NCBI GenBank assembly: GCA_963978905.1
Contig: OZ022260.1
Coordinates: forward strand, 46,955,551-47,019,550
Length of the DNA stretch: 64,000 nucleotides
Source: Trichostrongylus colubriformis
Lineage: Eukaryota; Nematoda; Chromadorea; Rhabditida; Trichostrongylidae
Direction of reading: 5' to 3'
A program made the translations under genes and the position numbers. Each line of letters opens with the position of its first letter. The stretch's first letter is position 1. Shown piece by piece: positions 35,945 through 48,300 of this stretch. The notes under the pieces were generated by a model that was not told the origin of the DNA, did no database searches, and worked only from the letters and a program-made list of their open reading frames with translations.

Positions 35945-36140
35945 CTTTAAAGGCATATTCCGCGCTCGCTATGGGTGGAGTAACCAACTGACTCTCCATT
36001 GGTTGTCGGCGGTTCGAAGGTGGTCTCTCCTCGCCTTATTGCCTGCAGTGGGGCGTGGAGAGACCGCCTCCCAACCGCTGACAACCAATGGAGAGTCAAT
36101 TGGTTACTCCACCCATAGCGAGCGCGGAATATGCCTTTAA
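35945..36140. repeat. Near-perfect 196-bp palindrome (MITE-like)
   Basis: The left arm (taaaggcatattccgcgctc, gctatgggtggagtaacc, ctccattggttgtcggcgg) is the almost exact reverse complement of the right arm (aaccgctgacaaccaatgg, ggttactccacccatagc, gagcgcggaatatgccttta). Arms are about 75 nt and the loop about 40 nt. The high arm identity suggests recent activity or gene conversion. Confidence 0.85.
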
Positions 36141-36848
36141 GTTATTGGCATCATGGTGGAGCATATGGAAACTGTTAGCATGTGCCATTGCTCACCATTT
36201 TTATCCCCCACCGGAGCCTAATTATGTGACCGATATTTTTTCGAAGCATGGAAGCAACCATGCACCTTCCAGAATCGGGGATTCCATTACTGGCGGGAGC
36301 TTTTACTCATTTCGCTAGGTAAGCTTCCTAGTCTGCGGCCTCCCCGTGCAAATAACTTTAACCTCGAGAAGGCGAAGAAACTCACCTTTCAATGGTGCGA
36401 ACAAGGAGTGAGTGGCATGACCAAACGGAGTGAGCTGGAGCCAATTGAGCAATTCACCTGTGAGCTGGCTCCAGCTCCTCACCTATAAGCTGGCTCGAGC
36501 TCCTTCCGAGGAAAAAAAGAAGGAGCGATAGCATACAAAGGATATAGTGGGGATGCGTGATGACGTGGTCACGCACGTCTACAGCACCCATGGGCATGCT
36601 TGTTTGTTACCCACCTGTTCAAGCTCTACTGTCGCTCCTGGTGTCGAAATATTGTGGCGGATGACATTTTTCAAAGTTCAAAGCTTTGTGCGTTAATGGA
36701 TCCTATTTGCGGAATGGGCCATGCATTCTACTAGGTTGTTGGAAATTTTCACTTCTTTAACAAGGAATTCAATTTAATTTATTTACAATACAATCAGATC
36801 GGTTTATTCAAGGTTCATTCCATTAGAATCAAATACAGTTTAATTCAG

Positions 36849-37063
36849 GATCGTGGCGGGAGATGAATGTGATTTGGGCCATGACATGCCGCGGCCAGCC
36901 GATATACACGCGTTTTTATCTTTCTAGACAAGTCTAGTACCGATTCATCGACCCCAGAGGGATGAAGGGTGTGGTTTGCCTGGTGGGGATTGATGCGGGA
37001 TTTGATGCCCGCACCACGCGAGTGAGAGTGCGCGCCACCTGTCACTGCATCACCTCCGCCATG
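36849..37063. repeat. Dispersed repeat, copy 1 (copy 2 at about 55838-56005)
   Basis: The copies share a 'gatgaatgtg/gtgaatgtg' start, 'gcggcc/gcggcggca' blocks, 'atttgatgcccg/atttgatccccg', and a nearly identical end: gcgccacctgtcactgca followed by caccacctccgccat. This copy carries an extra 50-60 nt in the middle. Element class unknown. Confidence 0.6.
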
Positions 37064-38619
37064 TAACTTTTATCCTTCCAGACAATTCTAATAATCGTAA
37101 TGCACCGTTCATTAGATCATCGACTCCCTTCGGCTCACCGGTTCTATTATAGCTCTCGTGTAAAATGAACAGTGTGCTTAGAGCATCAGTTGTACATATA
37201 TCACAAGGCATCATGAACCAAATCACATGGGATGATTTTCTCCACTGCATATGAAATGCATGCCATAAGCAGGAATAATTGATAAAGGGTGAAGCATTTG
37301 GCGTTGATCAATGTCTTTCGCGGAATCACTCTTCTACATCTGTTTTTGTTCAAGTTCCTATGGGTATTTGAATTCAAACTGACAAACATGAACAATGGGT
37401 TGCGAGGACATGCTGGTGCACACATTCGCCTTTTTATCCCACCAGGCGAGCCTGGCACAGATTCGGCCACCGCGATGGGACGAAAAGCTGCCTAGGCGGG
37501 AATCAATCCATGACGTGATCTTAAGAACATACAAATGGTAAAGGTGCTACTTGTCATTACATTAATCCAGCCCATTACATGATCCGTATATAACTACTAC
37601 ATTACTTCAATTACATGATGCTTAAAAAGTATTATAGTTACGTATGATTATAGTAATTTAATGTGGCGCAATTCATTGGAAACTGGTAAGTGGCGTGAGA
37701 CAGTGAATGGAGGCAGAAGTGATGTTGCCGGCACTCCCAGCAGGATAATCGTAGCTCTTTCTTCCGAAAACCGATAAGCTCTATTGGTGCTTGCGCGTGT
37801 AATTTGTTTGGCTCTCCAACCGCCTCGGCCAGAACAAGTTCCGGAAGTCGAGTAACCGAAATGAAATAAGCGGTTCAATATGACAAAATGCTCCTCACGC
37901 AAGCGAAGCATAGAAGGGTCAATTTTCAGCACGAGCTCGATCAGTTATTGTACTGTGGATGACAAGATCCGATAGCGCTAGTTGTGCTAAAAATCTGACA
38001 ACCATTATCAAAGACAACGTTAGGAGTAATGAGAGAAGTCAGTTCGCAAAGGCGTGATCTCTAATTTTAAATAAGTGATAGGCGAAACTCGCGCCTAAAA
38101 GACCTGGGTTTTTTATTGTGACCTCCTCGTTTGGATGCGTTTCTGGCCTACATGATGGCTGAGTAACTGTGGAGGGCGTGGCAATTCCACGGCTGGATGG
38201 CTCGGCTGCTCTGCATCCTACTAGACGCAGAGACGCGAAAGTACGTCTTCGATAGTGGTCTGGGGTGTTAACTGTATGGGCTTCGGACCTTTCGTTAAGT
38301 TATTCCTTTATTACAGCTTTCTCTGCTAGAGAAAAGTCCAGGTTTGGAGTCGTCGTGATGCTAAGCTCAGTCTGAGGAACTCTGCGAGAAAAACCAGAAA
38401 TAGCTGGATCACTTCGAAGCATTCAAGCTATCTGGTGTCTTCGGATGTTCTTCAGATAACTCGAACACATACATATCTCAGATTTTTCGAGCTCCCACCG
38501 TAATCAGATAGTTCGACCACAGCTATATAGGCTGATATTTACCGAGGCCTGAGTACGAGCTCCTGAAACGCATGGAGTAAACGAAGCCTACGCGACTTTA
38601 ACATGCAGCCCAGTCCCGC

Positions 38620-38920
38620 TCCCTCAGCACGTGATTGCTGGTAATGGCGGTGACAATGATGGCAAAGAGAACTTACGATTTATATTATAAGGTGAAATAA
38701 GGAATAGGCTCTAATAGTGAAGCAAATGTTTACATGGGGAAATAGGTGATGTCTCAGGATTCGACACTACTCTCTCCATCTGGAGCAGACTCGAAGGCTC
38801 CTTTCACGCGGAATTTAGCTCATAGCTAGGTGCCAGGAGACCTTATTTCCACCATTTTCGGGAATTTCTTTCGCTGACGTATTTGTTGGCGTATTCCTGA
38901 GGGTCACTCACTACAGCGCC
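38620..38920. repeat. Dispersed repeat, copy 2 (relative at 28065-28380)
   Basis: Shares ordered blocks with 28065-28380 (agcacgtgattgctggtaat, ggtgat, ctttcacgcggaa, ccattttcggga). Same strand as copy 1. No coding frame. Confidence 0.55.
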
Positions 38921-39205
38921 TGCTGCATGACAAGATAACTTGGAAGTTGAATTTCTGTACGCTGAGGTACAACGTATGGTCAGAAGAAGGCGCATCACCA
39001 AAGAAATGGTGGAGTAGTCTACGCCTACAGCATATCATCATTTCATAAGAACGAACTTGAGAACAGATTGGGCGAAAATGTTTTAGCACAACAGTGGCGT
39101 GGCATCCTACAACCGAATAATTCTATATTGGACCAAAAAAACTTCAATTTGTATCGTCTTGACGGGCATAGCTAGTATTAGTCTGACTTGTAAATTAGGC
39201 CGGTC

Positions 39206-39466
39206 CACTTCACCCGGGTGTGTACCCTTATGGCAAGACTGTCCCACGACGAGAGCGGCGTGCGACGCAGTGTGTGCCAGCTATGCGCGTCGCGGTTGTT
39301 GGGTCTTAGAACGATTACACGGTAATGCTATGGGCGCGATACGCAGTTGACTTGTAATCGCTCCAGGACTCCACATGGCGCCTTTAACTCGTCCGCCTTG
39401 CTTCGCTTGCGACATGCCACTGTGCGACAATCCTGACATAGGGTACACACCCACTTCACCCTTGTC
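39206..39466. repeat. Imperfect inverted repeat
   Basis: Left cacttcacccgggtgtgtac, cttatggcaagactgtc is mirrored on the right by gacaatcctgacataggg and tacacacccacttcaccctt. Arms are about 45 nt with several mismatches around a centre of about 160 nt. It overlaps the right part of the open frame at 39328-39771. Confidence 0.55.
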
Positions 39467-39771
39467 ATTTTGTTCGGTGGAGCGTATTTATCTAAAGGAT
39501 TCTCCGCAATGAAGTCGCACTGGACCATGCCTCCGAATACTGTAGAATGGACTCCTGAGCTTACCAGAAGATTCTGCGTAAGCTGTGATTGCCTCTCTGG
39601 AGCCGCCTTTTTGAAATTGCGTCTTACACTATGACAACGATGTTCATGCAGGTCACTCGACGGAAGTATGGTTGCAGTACCAAAAACAGATGTCCTGCCC
39701 TTGATAACATGCACTAGTCTCAACGCTATAAAAGAAGTCCAGGGGATACTGCCCTGAAATATATCCTCCAA
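39328..39771 (-). pseudogene. Unidentified 147-codon open frame, possibly transposon-derived
   Basis: Open for 147 codons on the minus strand. The C-terminal part has a small Cys cluster (KWVCTLCQDCRTVACRKR). The other arm of the inverted repeat at 39206-39466 encodes a similar Cys motif on the plus strand (GCVPLWQDCPT). That mirrored relation argues for a repeat-derived fragment rather than a host gene. No family recognised; no clear start context or splice sites. Confidence 0.25.
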
Positions 39772-41703
39772 TAATTGCCAGTTCTAAGACGCAAAACCGC
39801 TGAAACAGGATATCAGAGTTTTTACGGAATTACTTTTCCATCTTACTGAGACAGACTGGTCAATGTCAATCTTGAACAGGGAGGAATCAAAGATTATATG
39901 GTCTTTCACATGTGCTGTCAACAGTGATAAATTTTATGCTTTCCCGAGCTGACTTTATAATTATAAAGCGGAGCAAAAATCAGAAAATGTTGATGAAAGC
40001 ATCGGGGCGAATGGTATTATCACAAGAATTGATGTGGAAGGGTATTCTATGCTGGGCTATCCGTAAACAAAGTTTTGAAAATTCGAGAATCTAGAATTTA
40101 AGGTGATCACATAGTTATGAAACACGTTGTATATGTATCCCTTTTACACTCTCCGACCCCATGTGCGAGGAAAGGGTGTAGAATAAATTCCCACAGTCGT
40201 ACCGAATCCCTTTCGAATTGTATTCTTCCTTCGAGCATGATTGATAGAGCCATCTCCCCTGCTCACATTGCTTTTTGAGGAATCGGTAGGATCGTTTCGG
40301 TGAAAGAAAGAGCGTGGGAAGATGCTGGATTCTGGGAACATTCGTTGCATAGTAAGGGTCGTAGTATATGCCCCATCTCCTACGAGCTGCTGTGTGAGAG
40401 CGCATTCTATTAATAACTGTTTCTTCCCTCAATAGCGATCACTTTCACATTAACGACACCGAATTCGTCGCCGAACTTTGCTCTTCTTGTCCTGCACCTC
40501 ATTTCTCCTCCAAACGTGACTCATCAGATTATTTATCATGTATTTTGATAACGTGTGTAGCAGGATGCAACCAGAAAAATGGCAAGGGACTTCGGTGCGG
40601 CCGACCTGTGGCGACTTAGGCTGACACACCGACGTCCCGCAATGAATCCATGCATCATCCGGGAAAGCTTTTATACAGATATCAGATCTAGTCTTAGGCA
40701 CGATCAAGCCTTTTGCTGAGGAAAATTTTTTTTCCCTTCGGTTAGGGAATCCTCGACGCATGTTCGACCTTGTCTCCAGGCATCAGAAGCAAGACGGTTT
40801 TCACTTGCTCGTCACCTTGCACTTCCAATATGCGGACATGGAGCTGTTTGCGGCTGAACTCGTGTCAGCGTGATGGTTTTTCGTGGAAGTGTGACCGAAT
40901 CATGAAACACCTTGCGACCGAGTATAACATTTGCAACGGAACGAATCTGGAAATACCCAATTGATGCTGAAGTTTGATGCTCAAAAAGAAAAAAAAATTA
41001 AATGTAAAGTTCTGCATGTCAGAAAAATGAGGTGTTGATGGAAAGCTCGAAATATCCCAGTATGACAAAAAATTTTAAAAATCGGTAAAAATCAAAGCAT
41101 TGATGTTGATAATCAAATAGCAATGTTACCGCAATGGAGTTGAAGATAGCTGGAAATGAAATCATGAATAAAAAAAAGGAAAGTCAGAGAAACAGTAGAA
41201 AATGTCAGGTTAATGAGCCATCAGAGGTGGTGCGATAGGACACACGAACTGAGTCAGGTCAATCAAAAAGGCAGCAACCACGCCCATAGCATGCGGTCAA
41301 TTCACGATGGAATTAGCAGCTCGTGTTCCCCCTCTAGAACTTGTCAAATTCGTGGTCAAGCGGCCAACATGCAGGATCAAATTTTTCAAATTTGTTCAGA
41401 CCTTATCGAAAGTGCAAAGAACAGTATCTAAAAATGCTGAAGTTTGATGCTCAAAAATGAAAAGTCCTAAAACAATTATTATAATGATTAAAGTCAAATA
41501 ACTAATATAGATACATGTAAATCTACATCAAAATACAAAAATGGGAAGTTTGTCAACTCCTTCTTTAGCACTCCCTGTGCGTTTTACATTTCACATTTTA
41601 CAGAAGGATCATAATTTTGTAGGGAATTTACGATTAAGGATCAATTGCGCATGTATTAGGTGTATGCAGAGTAAAAGGCCAAAACAGACCACTTTTTTCA
41701 AAA

Positions 41704-42270
41704 CGCCATAATTTCGCTTACATTAGACACAACTTTATTTGATGAAATAAAAACCATTCAAATCTACAGGATCTTGCCAACGATCCGGTAAAGAAAATAT
41801 GCCATAATGATGAAATTTTGGATTGCGAAAATTAATAAAGTCAGCAGTGACATTTTCAACCTGCATCGTTTCGGCGAATTCCTTCTGACGTAGGTATGTA
41901 TCGAGAACCCGGAAAAAGTGGTAATTCGCTGGGGGATAGTGCGCTAAACAACGCAAAACCCCACACTTCGCAAGTCACCCGGCATAAACTGATGCAACTA
42001 GACATCGAGACTCTCCCTCACCCCTCTTATTCCCCAGACCTATCTCCAACGGATTACCACTTTTTCCCGGGTTCTCGATGCAAACCTGCGTCAGAAGGAG
42101 TTCGCCGATACGATGCAGGTTGAAAATGCCATTGTTGACTTTATTAATTTTCGCAATCCAGAATTTGATCATGATGGCATATTTTCTTTACCATATCGTT
42201 GGCATAATTCTGTAGATTCGAATGGTTTTTATTTCAACAAATAAAGTTGTATCTGAGCGAAGTTATGGCC
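41704..42270. mobile_element. Second mirrored mariner remnant
   Basis: The outer ends cgccataatttcgcttaca and agcgaagttatggcc are inverted repeats. From the left, the minus strand encodes the mariner transposase C-terminus (ANYHFF ... FINFRNPKF ... GIFSLPDRW). From the right, the plus strand encodes the same segment (HPSYSPDLSPTDYHFF, then a frameshift). The two halves meet near 41950. Neither half has the N-terminal DNA-binding region or the first catalytic block. It lies just downstream of the receptor exon ending at 42326. Confidence 0.8.
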
Positions 42271-42325
42271 AGTTATGTTGCGGCCATTTATTCTGTATAC
42301 ACAAATAAATACGCGAAGTACAAAC

Positions 42326-45300
42326 CTCTTTGTTCAGAGTCATATAGATGATGGAATTGATGCCGCAGTTGATCATGAAGACAACCGTGGTAACAACATA
42401 TGCCTCAGGTGCTTGAATTCCGAAAGCTGGATACAGGAAGAACGTTAACCACGTGATCGTGTAGGTGAGAAACATAAGCACAAATTGAACACAACACCTG
42501 AAACAGCTATTGTAAGCCACTACAATCACAGAGAAAGAGAAAACTGCTGGATGCTATGAGGGTAGGAGGAGGTTCAAAGTTGAAAAGTATCATTCTCTTG
42601 AAGACGCCGGGAGGGGTAAATTTGGCAGATTGTGAAATATGTAAGTAGGGGTGCACAGCAGTGTAACAGCAGAGAAAGAACGAGACAAAACGCAAAGAAC
42701 CTGAGAAATAGAAACTCCAAAAGTCCTTTTATCTTCCGCGTCCCTCTGCGTCACTAACCGGGGGTATATTACAGACGGGCGAAAGGCTAAATAAGTGGGC
42801 CGCGAACGATATTCCGCCTTCGCTGGCCCCCACGGCGGATGACTCGCCTTACTGCGGGACCGTGATAAGACCCCAAGCCGCGCTTTTTCAACGCGAGTAT
42901 TGCCACACATCATTTCCTTTGAAGAGAATGTATGTTTCCAAAGAATGTGTAGTCACGGTTCTCACTTTTTCTCACCCCACCTGGGCCTTTAATGACTGAT
43001 TGTGAGGCGTCAAGCTTAGGTTGGAAGTGAGTTTGAAGTGCTTCTAGTAGCAATCCCTTTTCATGACGAAATGACTCTCAGGAACTTTTCGCATTTACGA
43101 TACAGTCAGGTGCTGCCCATTCCCCTCTCTCAACCCCATGGTTCATAACAGCGATATTATCGCGCATATCTCAAAATCCTTATTTCCCAATGGTACAATC
43201 TTGTTTACAAATAGCTTCCCTAGCCAAGTACACACTTCTCACTATCAGATACATTCGCTCTTCAAAAAGCTTTGTTAGCCCTTTACTTGCTCAAATATTA
43301 TACCTATTTCGTCAGAATTACAGCTTTTCTCACCTCAGCTCCCTTCTTCCAGATCGGTCATGCCGAGCTCCCACTTTCATAACATAAGCAAATAACTGAA
43401 AATAGAATAATAATCTTTAGGCTTCTACAATTACAAAAGATGCCCTGTCTTAGCATTTCCAATTCTAACCGGTTTGTATTGTTGATGGTCATATATATCA
43501 GTTGGAATTGTAAGCTGCTTTTCATGCAAACGGTATTTAGACAGCAATCTTCAAGAGTCAAAGAAACCTCGGGAACCTGAATGACTGCTTTCCTTATTGT
43601 GAAGATTAAGAACTCATCCGGCGCTTGAAGTGGTAGTTACGTTGCAGACTGGCCCGCCTGTCCTGCGAGTTCATGCTCATCTGTTCGACTCATAGTCCTC
43701 CTTGCTGTAGCAAGGATGGGTGCCGGTGTCCACTGCGAAGGCATTGATTGTAACTCACAGTACTCCACGGGGATACCAATAAAGCATAGAAAGTTTGGGC
43801 TCGGGTGGAACACCAACCCACATTCATGCATGTCATATTCATCCTTACCCATTACGCTACTAGTGGGATCTTTCCCCAGCTTTAAAGTTGATGGAGTATT
43901 CCTTATCTCTTCAGCATTCGCATGATGTCCGTAGGCCGATGAAGGCATGGAGCGATTGAGTTGGAAGTTTTACCATGGAAACTTTTGAGTGTCCTTGTTT
44001 CAATGGCGGCTGACCTTTGCTGCCGGCCTCCGTCGTGATCTTTGCCGTTTTGCTTTTTACTTTGATCATAGCAATTGTCAACGCCGCAACCCATCTTCCG
44101 CAACCCATCCCAGCAGGTGGCTTTGTTATGCTGGAGCTTCATCGCGCAATATTAGGCTGACTGAAACTTTCGCGAGTTTTCTGCAGTGTCTTCGCTATTT
44201 TCGGGTGTGGGTCGGGACACACGGATTTCGACCTCGGATTTTGACCTCGCCCCTTGTATCAGCCTGTGCCCTTCGGGCAAGTAACATAGGTTATTTAGAG
44301 AATCTGTTCATGTGAAGCTTATCCTCCGTGCAAGTCTATTTCGCTGTATTCATGACTGCGTGATTTTACTGTGACATAAACTGTGGAAAAAGTGAGTTCC
44401 AATTCGAGATGAAATTAAAATAAAGCCTTCCACACCTCATGAAAGATCCAGTTTGTCAATTTCAAATATCTCTGGAGGAAAGAGTTCCAGAGAACACGTT
44501 AAAGAGATGGGCATGCTCATGCATGACCTGGCGGCCCTGCTGACAGTGGGCTCAACCGGAACCTGTTGCAGCCGTAATGGTGCTCTCTCTTTGAGAGACC
44601 TTTCCAGAACTAAGAAACTTCGGAATTGCTATCCCGTGTAACCGAAATGCCCTCAAGAATGCAGCTAAGTGAAAAATTGAGTTATTACTCACAGCAACGT
44701 ACGAAAGTCCACAGTACGCAGAAGTAGAAATATCTAAAGGCAGATCGACGTACTTCGATGATGGATTGGACGTTTGGTTAGGAAATACCAAGTAGCTGTA
44801 GCCGAAGAATCTCGGATCAGGGGTGATTCTAAATACTCCACGGATTATATCAGAAAACTATGACGAAAACGTGAGGGTGGAATGAAGCTGACCTGCAACA
44901 AGGTGATAACAACTGGGAATATGTGACCATTCCGGCTGCGGCAAAGAAGCAAAACACGAAAAGGTATATGACTCTTTGTGAGGTGAATAACCTTCTCGTA
45001 GGAAAGCATATGACAGCAAACCTGGAAAATGGAAAGCATTTTACATCGTGCTTCAGAAAACCTTACATTCAGACCATTTACTTTATTTCTGTCTTTCTTT
45101 TTCGTTTTTCGTTTTCGTTTTCGTCTTTTCGTTTTTCGATTCATTCCATTTACATCTACTCGTTGCCGGACATCTTTTGTCATAGAGATAGTGAGCAGGC
45201 AATCTTAGGGCGTTGCTTCCCAACCATGTCAATATTTTAAACTGTGAGTGGTGCCAAGCATTACAGAAAACCACCTGGATGCTGCCGAGTTGCACTCTCG

Positions 45301-48300
45301 CTCATCTACAAGCAAGGTTATAAATGTAGCAGTACCGCGGCGGCCTATCGTAAGCCTTAGACGTGAAATATATTGCAGTTTCTCGGTTTCGTCGAAGCGC
45401 ATTTTACGGATTGCGTGTTTTAAGGCGTATGGTGTGAAGTAGAGTACGAGGTGTACGATTACGGCAACATCAGCATCACATTGTAGTCAACGTCCAAAGT
45501 TCACCTTAGACCATCAGTATGCAGCCACTTTTACTGTCTCGTACCTTTAAACGTGATCTACTAATTGCAGTAAATGAATCCAATACCACGAATTTGAAAA
45601 AGGAGAATATTAAGAGCGAAAGGAAATATCTTTTTCGCATGTCCTCACTCGGCACAATAAGCGTTTGCGGAGTGAACACGATGTAGATGTACACCACAGC
45701 TATGGTGTATGCGCGGTGATGGCTGCCTCTCGTAACCACCTTTCTCGTCGTCGCAGATACTGCAGGCTTTTGACACCCGTCAGGAGGCGACTACAGCAAA
45801 TAATAGTGGGGCTCACTAGCCCGCAGAAAACGCACGAGGACAGAAACTGCTCAACGTTCGGCGACAGTAGCCACTAATTTAATCCATAGATTTCACATTC
45901 GTGCCACTGGAAAGCCCATTTACATTCCTTACTACAAATGCCCATCATAGCAATAGGTATCGATCAACATGCTATATGCTGTAAGCTTCTGCAAGTTTGT
46001 CTGGTGAAGTCTATCAGATCTTCTGGCCCTCCATACGAAAACCGACGGTTACGATCGATGACATCCGATGCTGCCGAGTTCCACCTTCTACGACCGTAAT
46101 CACTCAAGTTTTTGATCTTTTACACTGCGATCGACGACATCAATCGATGTCAGCTACCGGAACCCTTACGAACGATTTACAGAATTTTTCATCCAAACAC
46201 CGAATATTTCAGCGCAAGCCTTACCAATGGACGGAGTCCACATAGTCCATGTGCGCTCTGTACATCTTCTACCATGCTCCACCCATCCCACACTTGACCC
46301 GACCTTTCTCGCTTGTTTCTCAGGTTAAGTCGAGTTTTGGGTGAACAGAAAGACAAAGTGAAAGGCACACCGAACTCCTAACTACTATAGACACTAACTG
46401 TAGGTTGTGATACTTTTGCGAAGCACATTCGTGCAAAAGCGAGGACAATTGGCTCGAACTCAACTAAGGAGTAGGACAAACTACCCCGCTGTCTTAACTG
46501 TCTTAGTCACCTGCATCACCCCAGACATGAGGGCAAGTGGCTCTCCATGTGAAAAAGCATATAGTACTCAGCTCAGAAGAATCGTCTTTTGAAAATTGAG
46601 CTTCTTTGGTACCCATATGTTTATCTTGTATTAGGTTGAACCATAATTTCTGTTACACTCTTGGGGAAAACTGTGGAAGCTTCGGGAATATTTGGTAGTG
46701 GGGGGTATATGAAGCGACTGAAAAGGGCTACTGATTAACACATTCATATTCTCTGTGGCTTCAACTAGCAGTGAATCTACGACAATTTCGCGAGATGTGC
46801 GAAATTCACGAACACCGCCCGGTTCCTCAGCATGCAAGGCCACTAACCGAATCAACCGTTCGATGGGCCCAGGTACTGTCCCTCATATGGCGACAACCCG
46901 ATGGCTCGATCAGCTCAAATTGAAACAGAAAAAAATTCAAAAAATTGCACAGAGAAACAAATGTTTTTTTCTAAATTTTCAAAAAAAAAGGGAAACTGTT
47001 ACCATTCAACACGGCAGTCACTGGCGATCTCTGCTGCAGGCAATTGTACACCGGAGCGGCAAAACTTACCGGAAAAATGGACCGAGACTTCTTCCTCCAC
47101 GACAACGCTCGCCCACATGTGGCAAAGTTGACGTGTCAAAAGATCCAGGACCTTGGTTGGACGAGGCTCCCCCGTCCACCGTAATCTCCGGGCATGGTCC
47201 CAACTGACTACCACCTATTCCGATCTCTGACCCACTTCCTCGACAGACGGCAGTTCAAAGATGACGATGATCTCAAAATCGACCTCCAGACTTTCTTCGA
47301 CCAGAAATCCCCAGACTTCTATAAGCCAGGCATCTATTATCTCCCTATTCGCTGGCAATATATTGGTGATCATAATGGTACATATTTTGTTGACTGAAGT
47401 TAGACACGAATTAAGAAAACTAAATTTGAAATTTTTCGTCATAGTGTAACAGAAATTATGGTTCAACCTAATGTTTGCTTAATAGGGGCCGCATGCTAAC
47501 AATAAGTTACACGCGAAAATGTGTGTATCCGGCTAGGATACAGCTCCTGGAATTCTCGGCCGGGTGGGCGGGGCCTCCGATAAAAAGCCTCGTTCTGTCG
47601 TCCGCTGCGGTTGGACACGAAGAGAGGGACCGATTACGTAGTTTCTGCTTGCGTCTCCGACTGCGACGGACAACGGGGAGGGCATTTGCTCGGAGACCCC
47701 GCTCACCCGGCCGAGACTTTCTGGTGCTGTATGTATCTGAGGCGGATTCACATGTTTTCGCGTGAAACTTTGCATGCGGCCCACATTAGGCACATACAAC
47801 ATAAATATATGGGTAACAGAAAAACTCATTCTTCCGTAGACGACTCCTCCAAGGACTTCTGTCTCCCATCCTACCAAATAAAAAAACCTTCTCACTTCTT
47901 CTCTTTTTCTCCGCTCTGCACCACCAGTCGCTGTGGGGAAGACGCAGACGGTAACGTGCTATGCCAGCCAGCTGTGGTCGTTGTCCCGTCCTCAGTCGGC
48001 CAGTGAAGCGTTGCAGCTCAAAGTGGTGATAAGACCGGCCAAGACCCAGTGCGAGCTCTTCAACGTGAGTTTCGCCACGGACTATTTTTCTATATTTGGC
48101 CTCTCCAATTACAGAGATCATCGTTCCCATCGGTGCTTTTCTTCATCGCCCCCATTCCGGTGCGGGTTAATAAAGGTGGTGGTGTTAATAAAGTAATTCC
48201 AGAAATACTCAGAGCTCCATTGAAATAAATCACAATTCCACTGCACTAACCGATTAGTTGCGAAAAGAATTTGTATGAGCGATACGAGATACCAAAAGCC

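Larger units (their letters stand above)
32600..42325. other. Repeat-bearing intergenic region
   Basis: Lies upstream of the Myb/SANT gene (minus) and downstream of the visible receptor exons (minus). I see no phase-consistent host exons, although the last receptor exon should lie somewhere below 42326. A GC-rich block at about 33640-34190 has open frames of 100-170 codons without domain features. Repeats at 32970-33445, 35945-36140, 36849-37063, 38620-38920, 39206-39466 and 41704-42270 are listed separately. Confidence 0.5.

Noticed and set aside
40770..40964. Plus-strand LRLNSCQRDGFSWKC as an ISXO2-like transposase zinc domain
   Set aside because: A short motif only; the catalytic part and inverted ends are not seen.
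43358..43561. Minus-strand segment NRLELEMLRQGIFC as receptor loop 3
   Set aside because: Composition fits, but no donor gives the phase needed by the exon starting at 42497, and no acceptor fits the preceding exon.
47934..48066. Plus-strand exon-like frame between an acceptor and gtgagt donor
   Set aside because: Next to foldback copy B, on the strand opposite the receptor; no recognisable protein and no partner exon.
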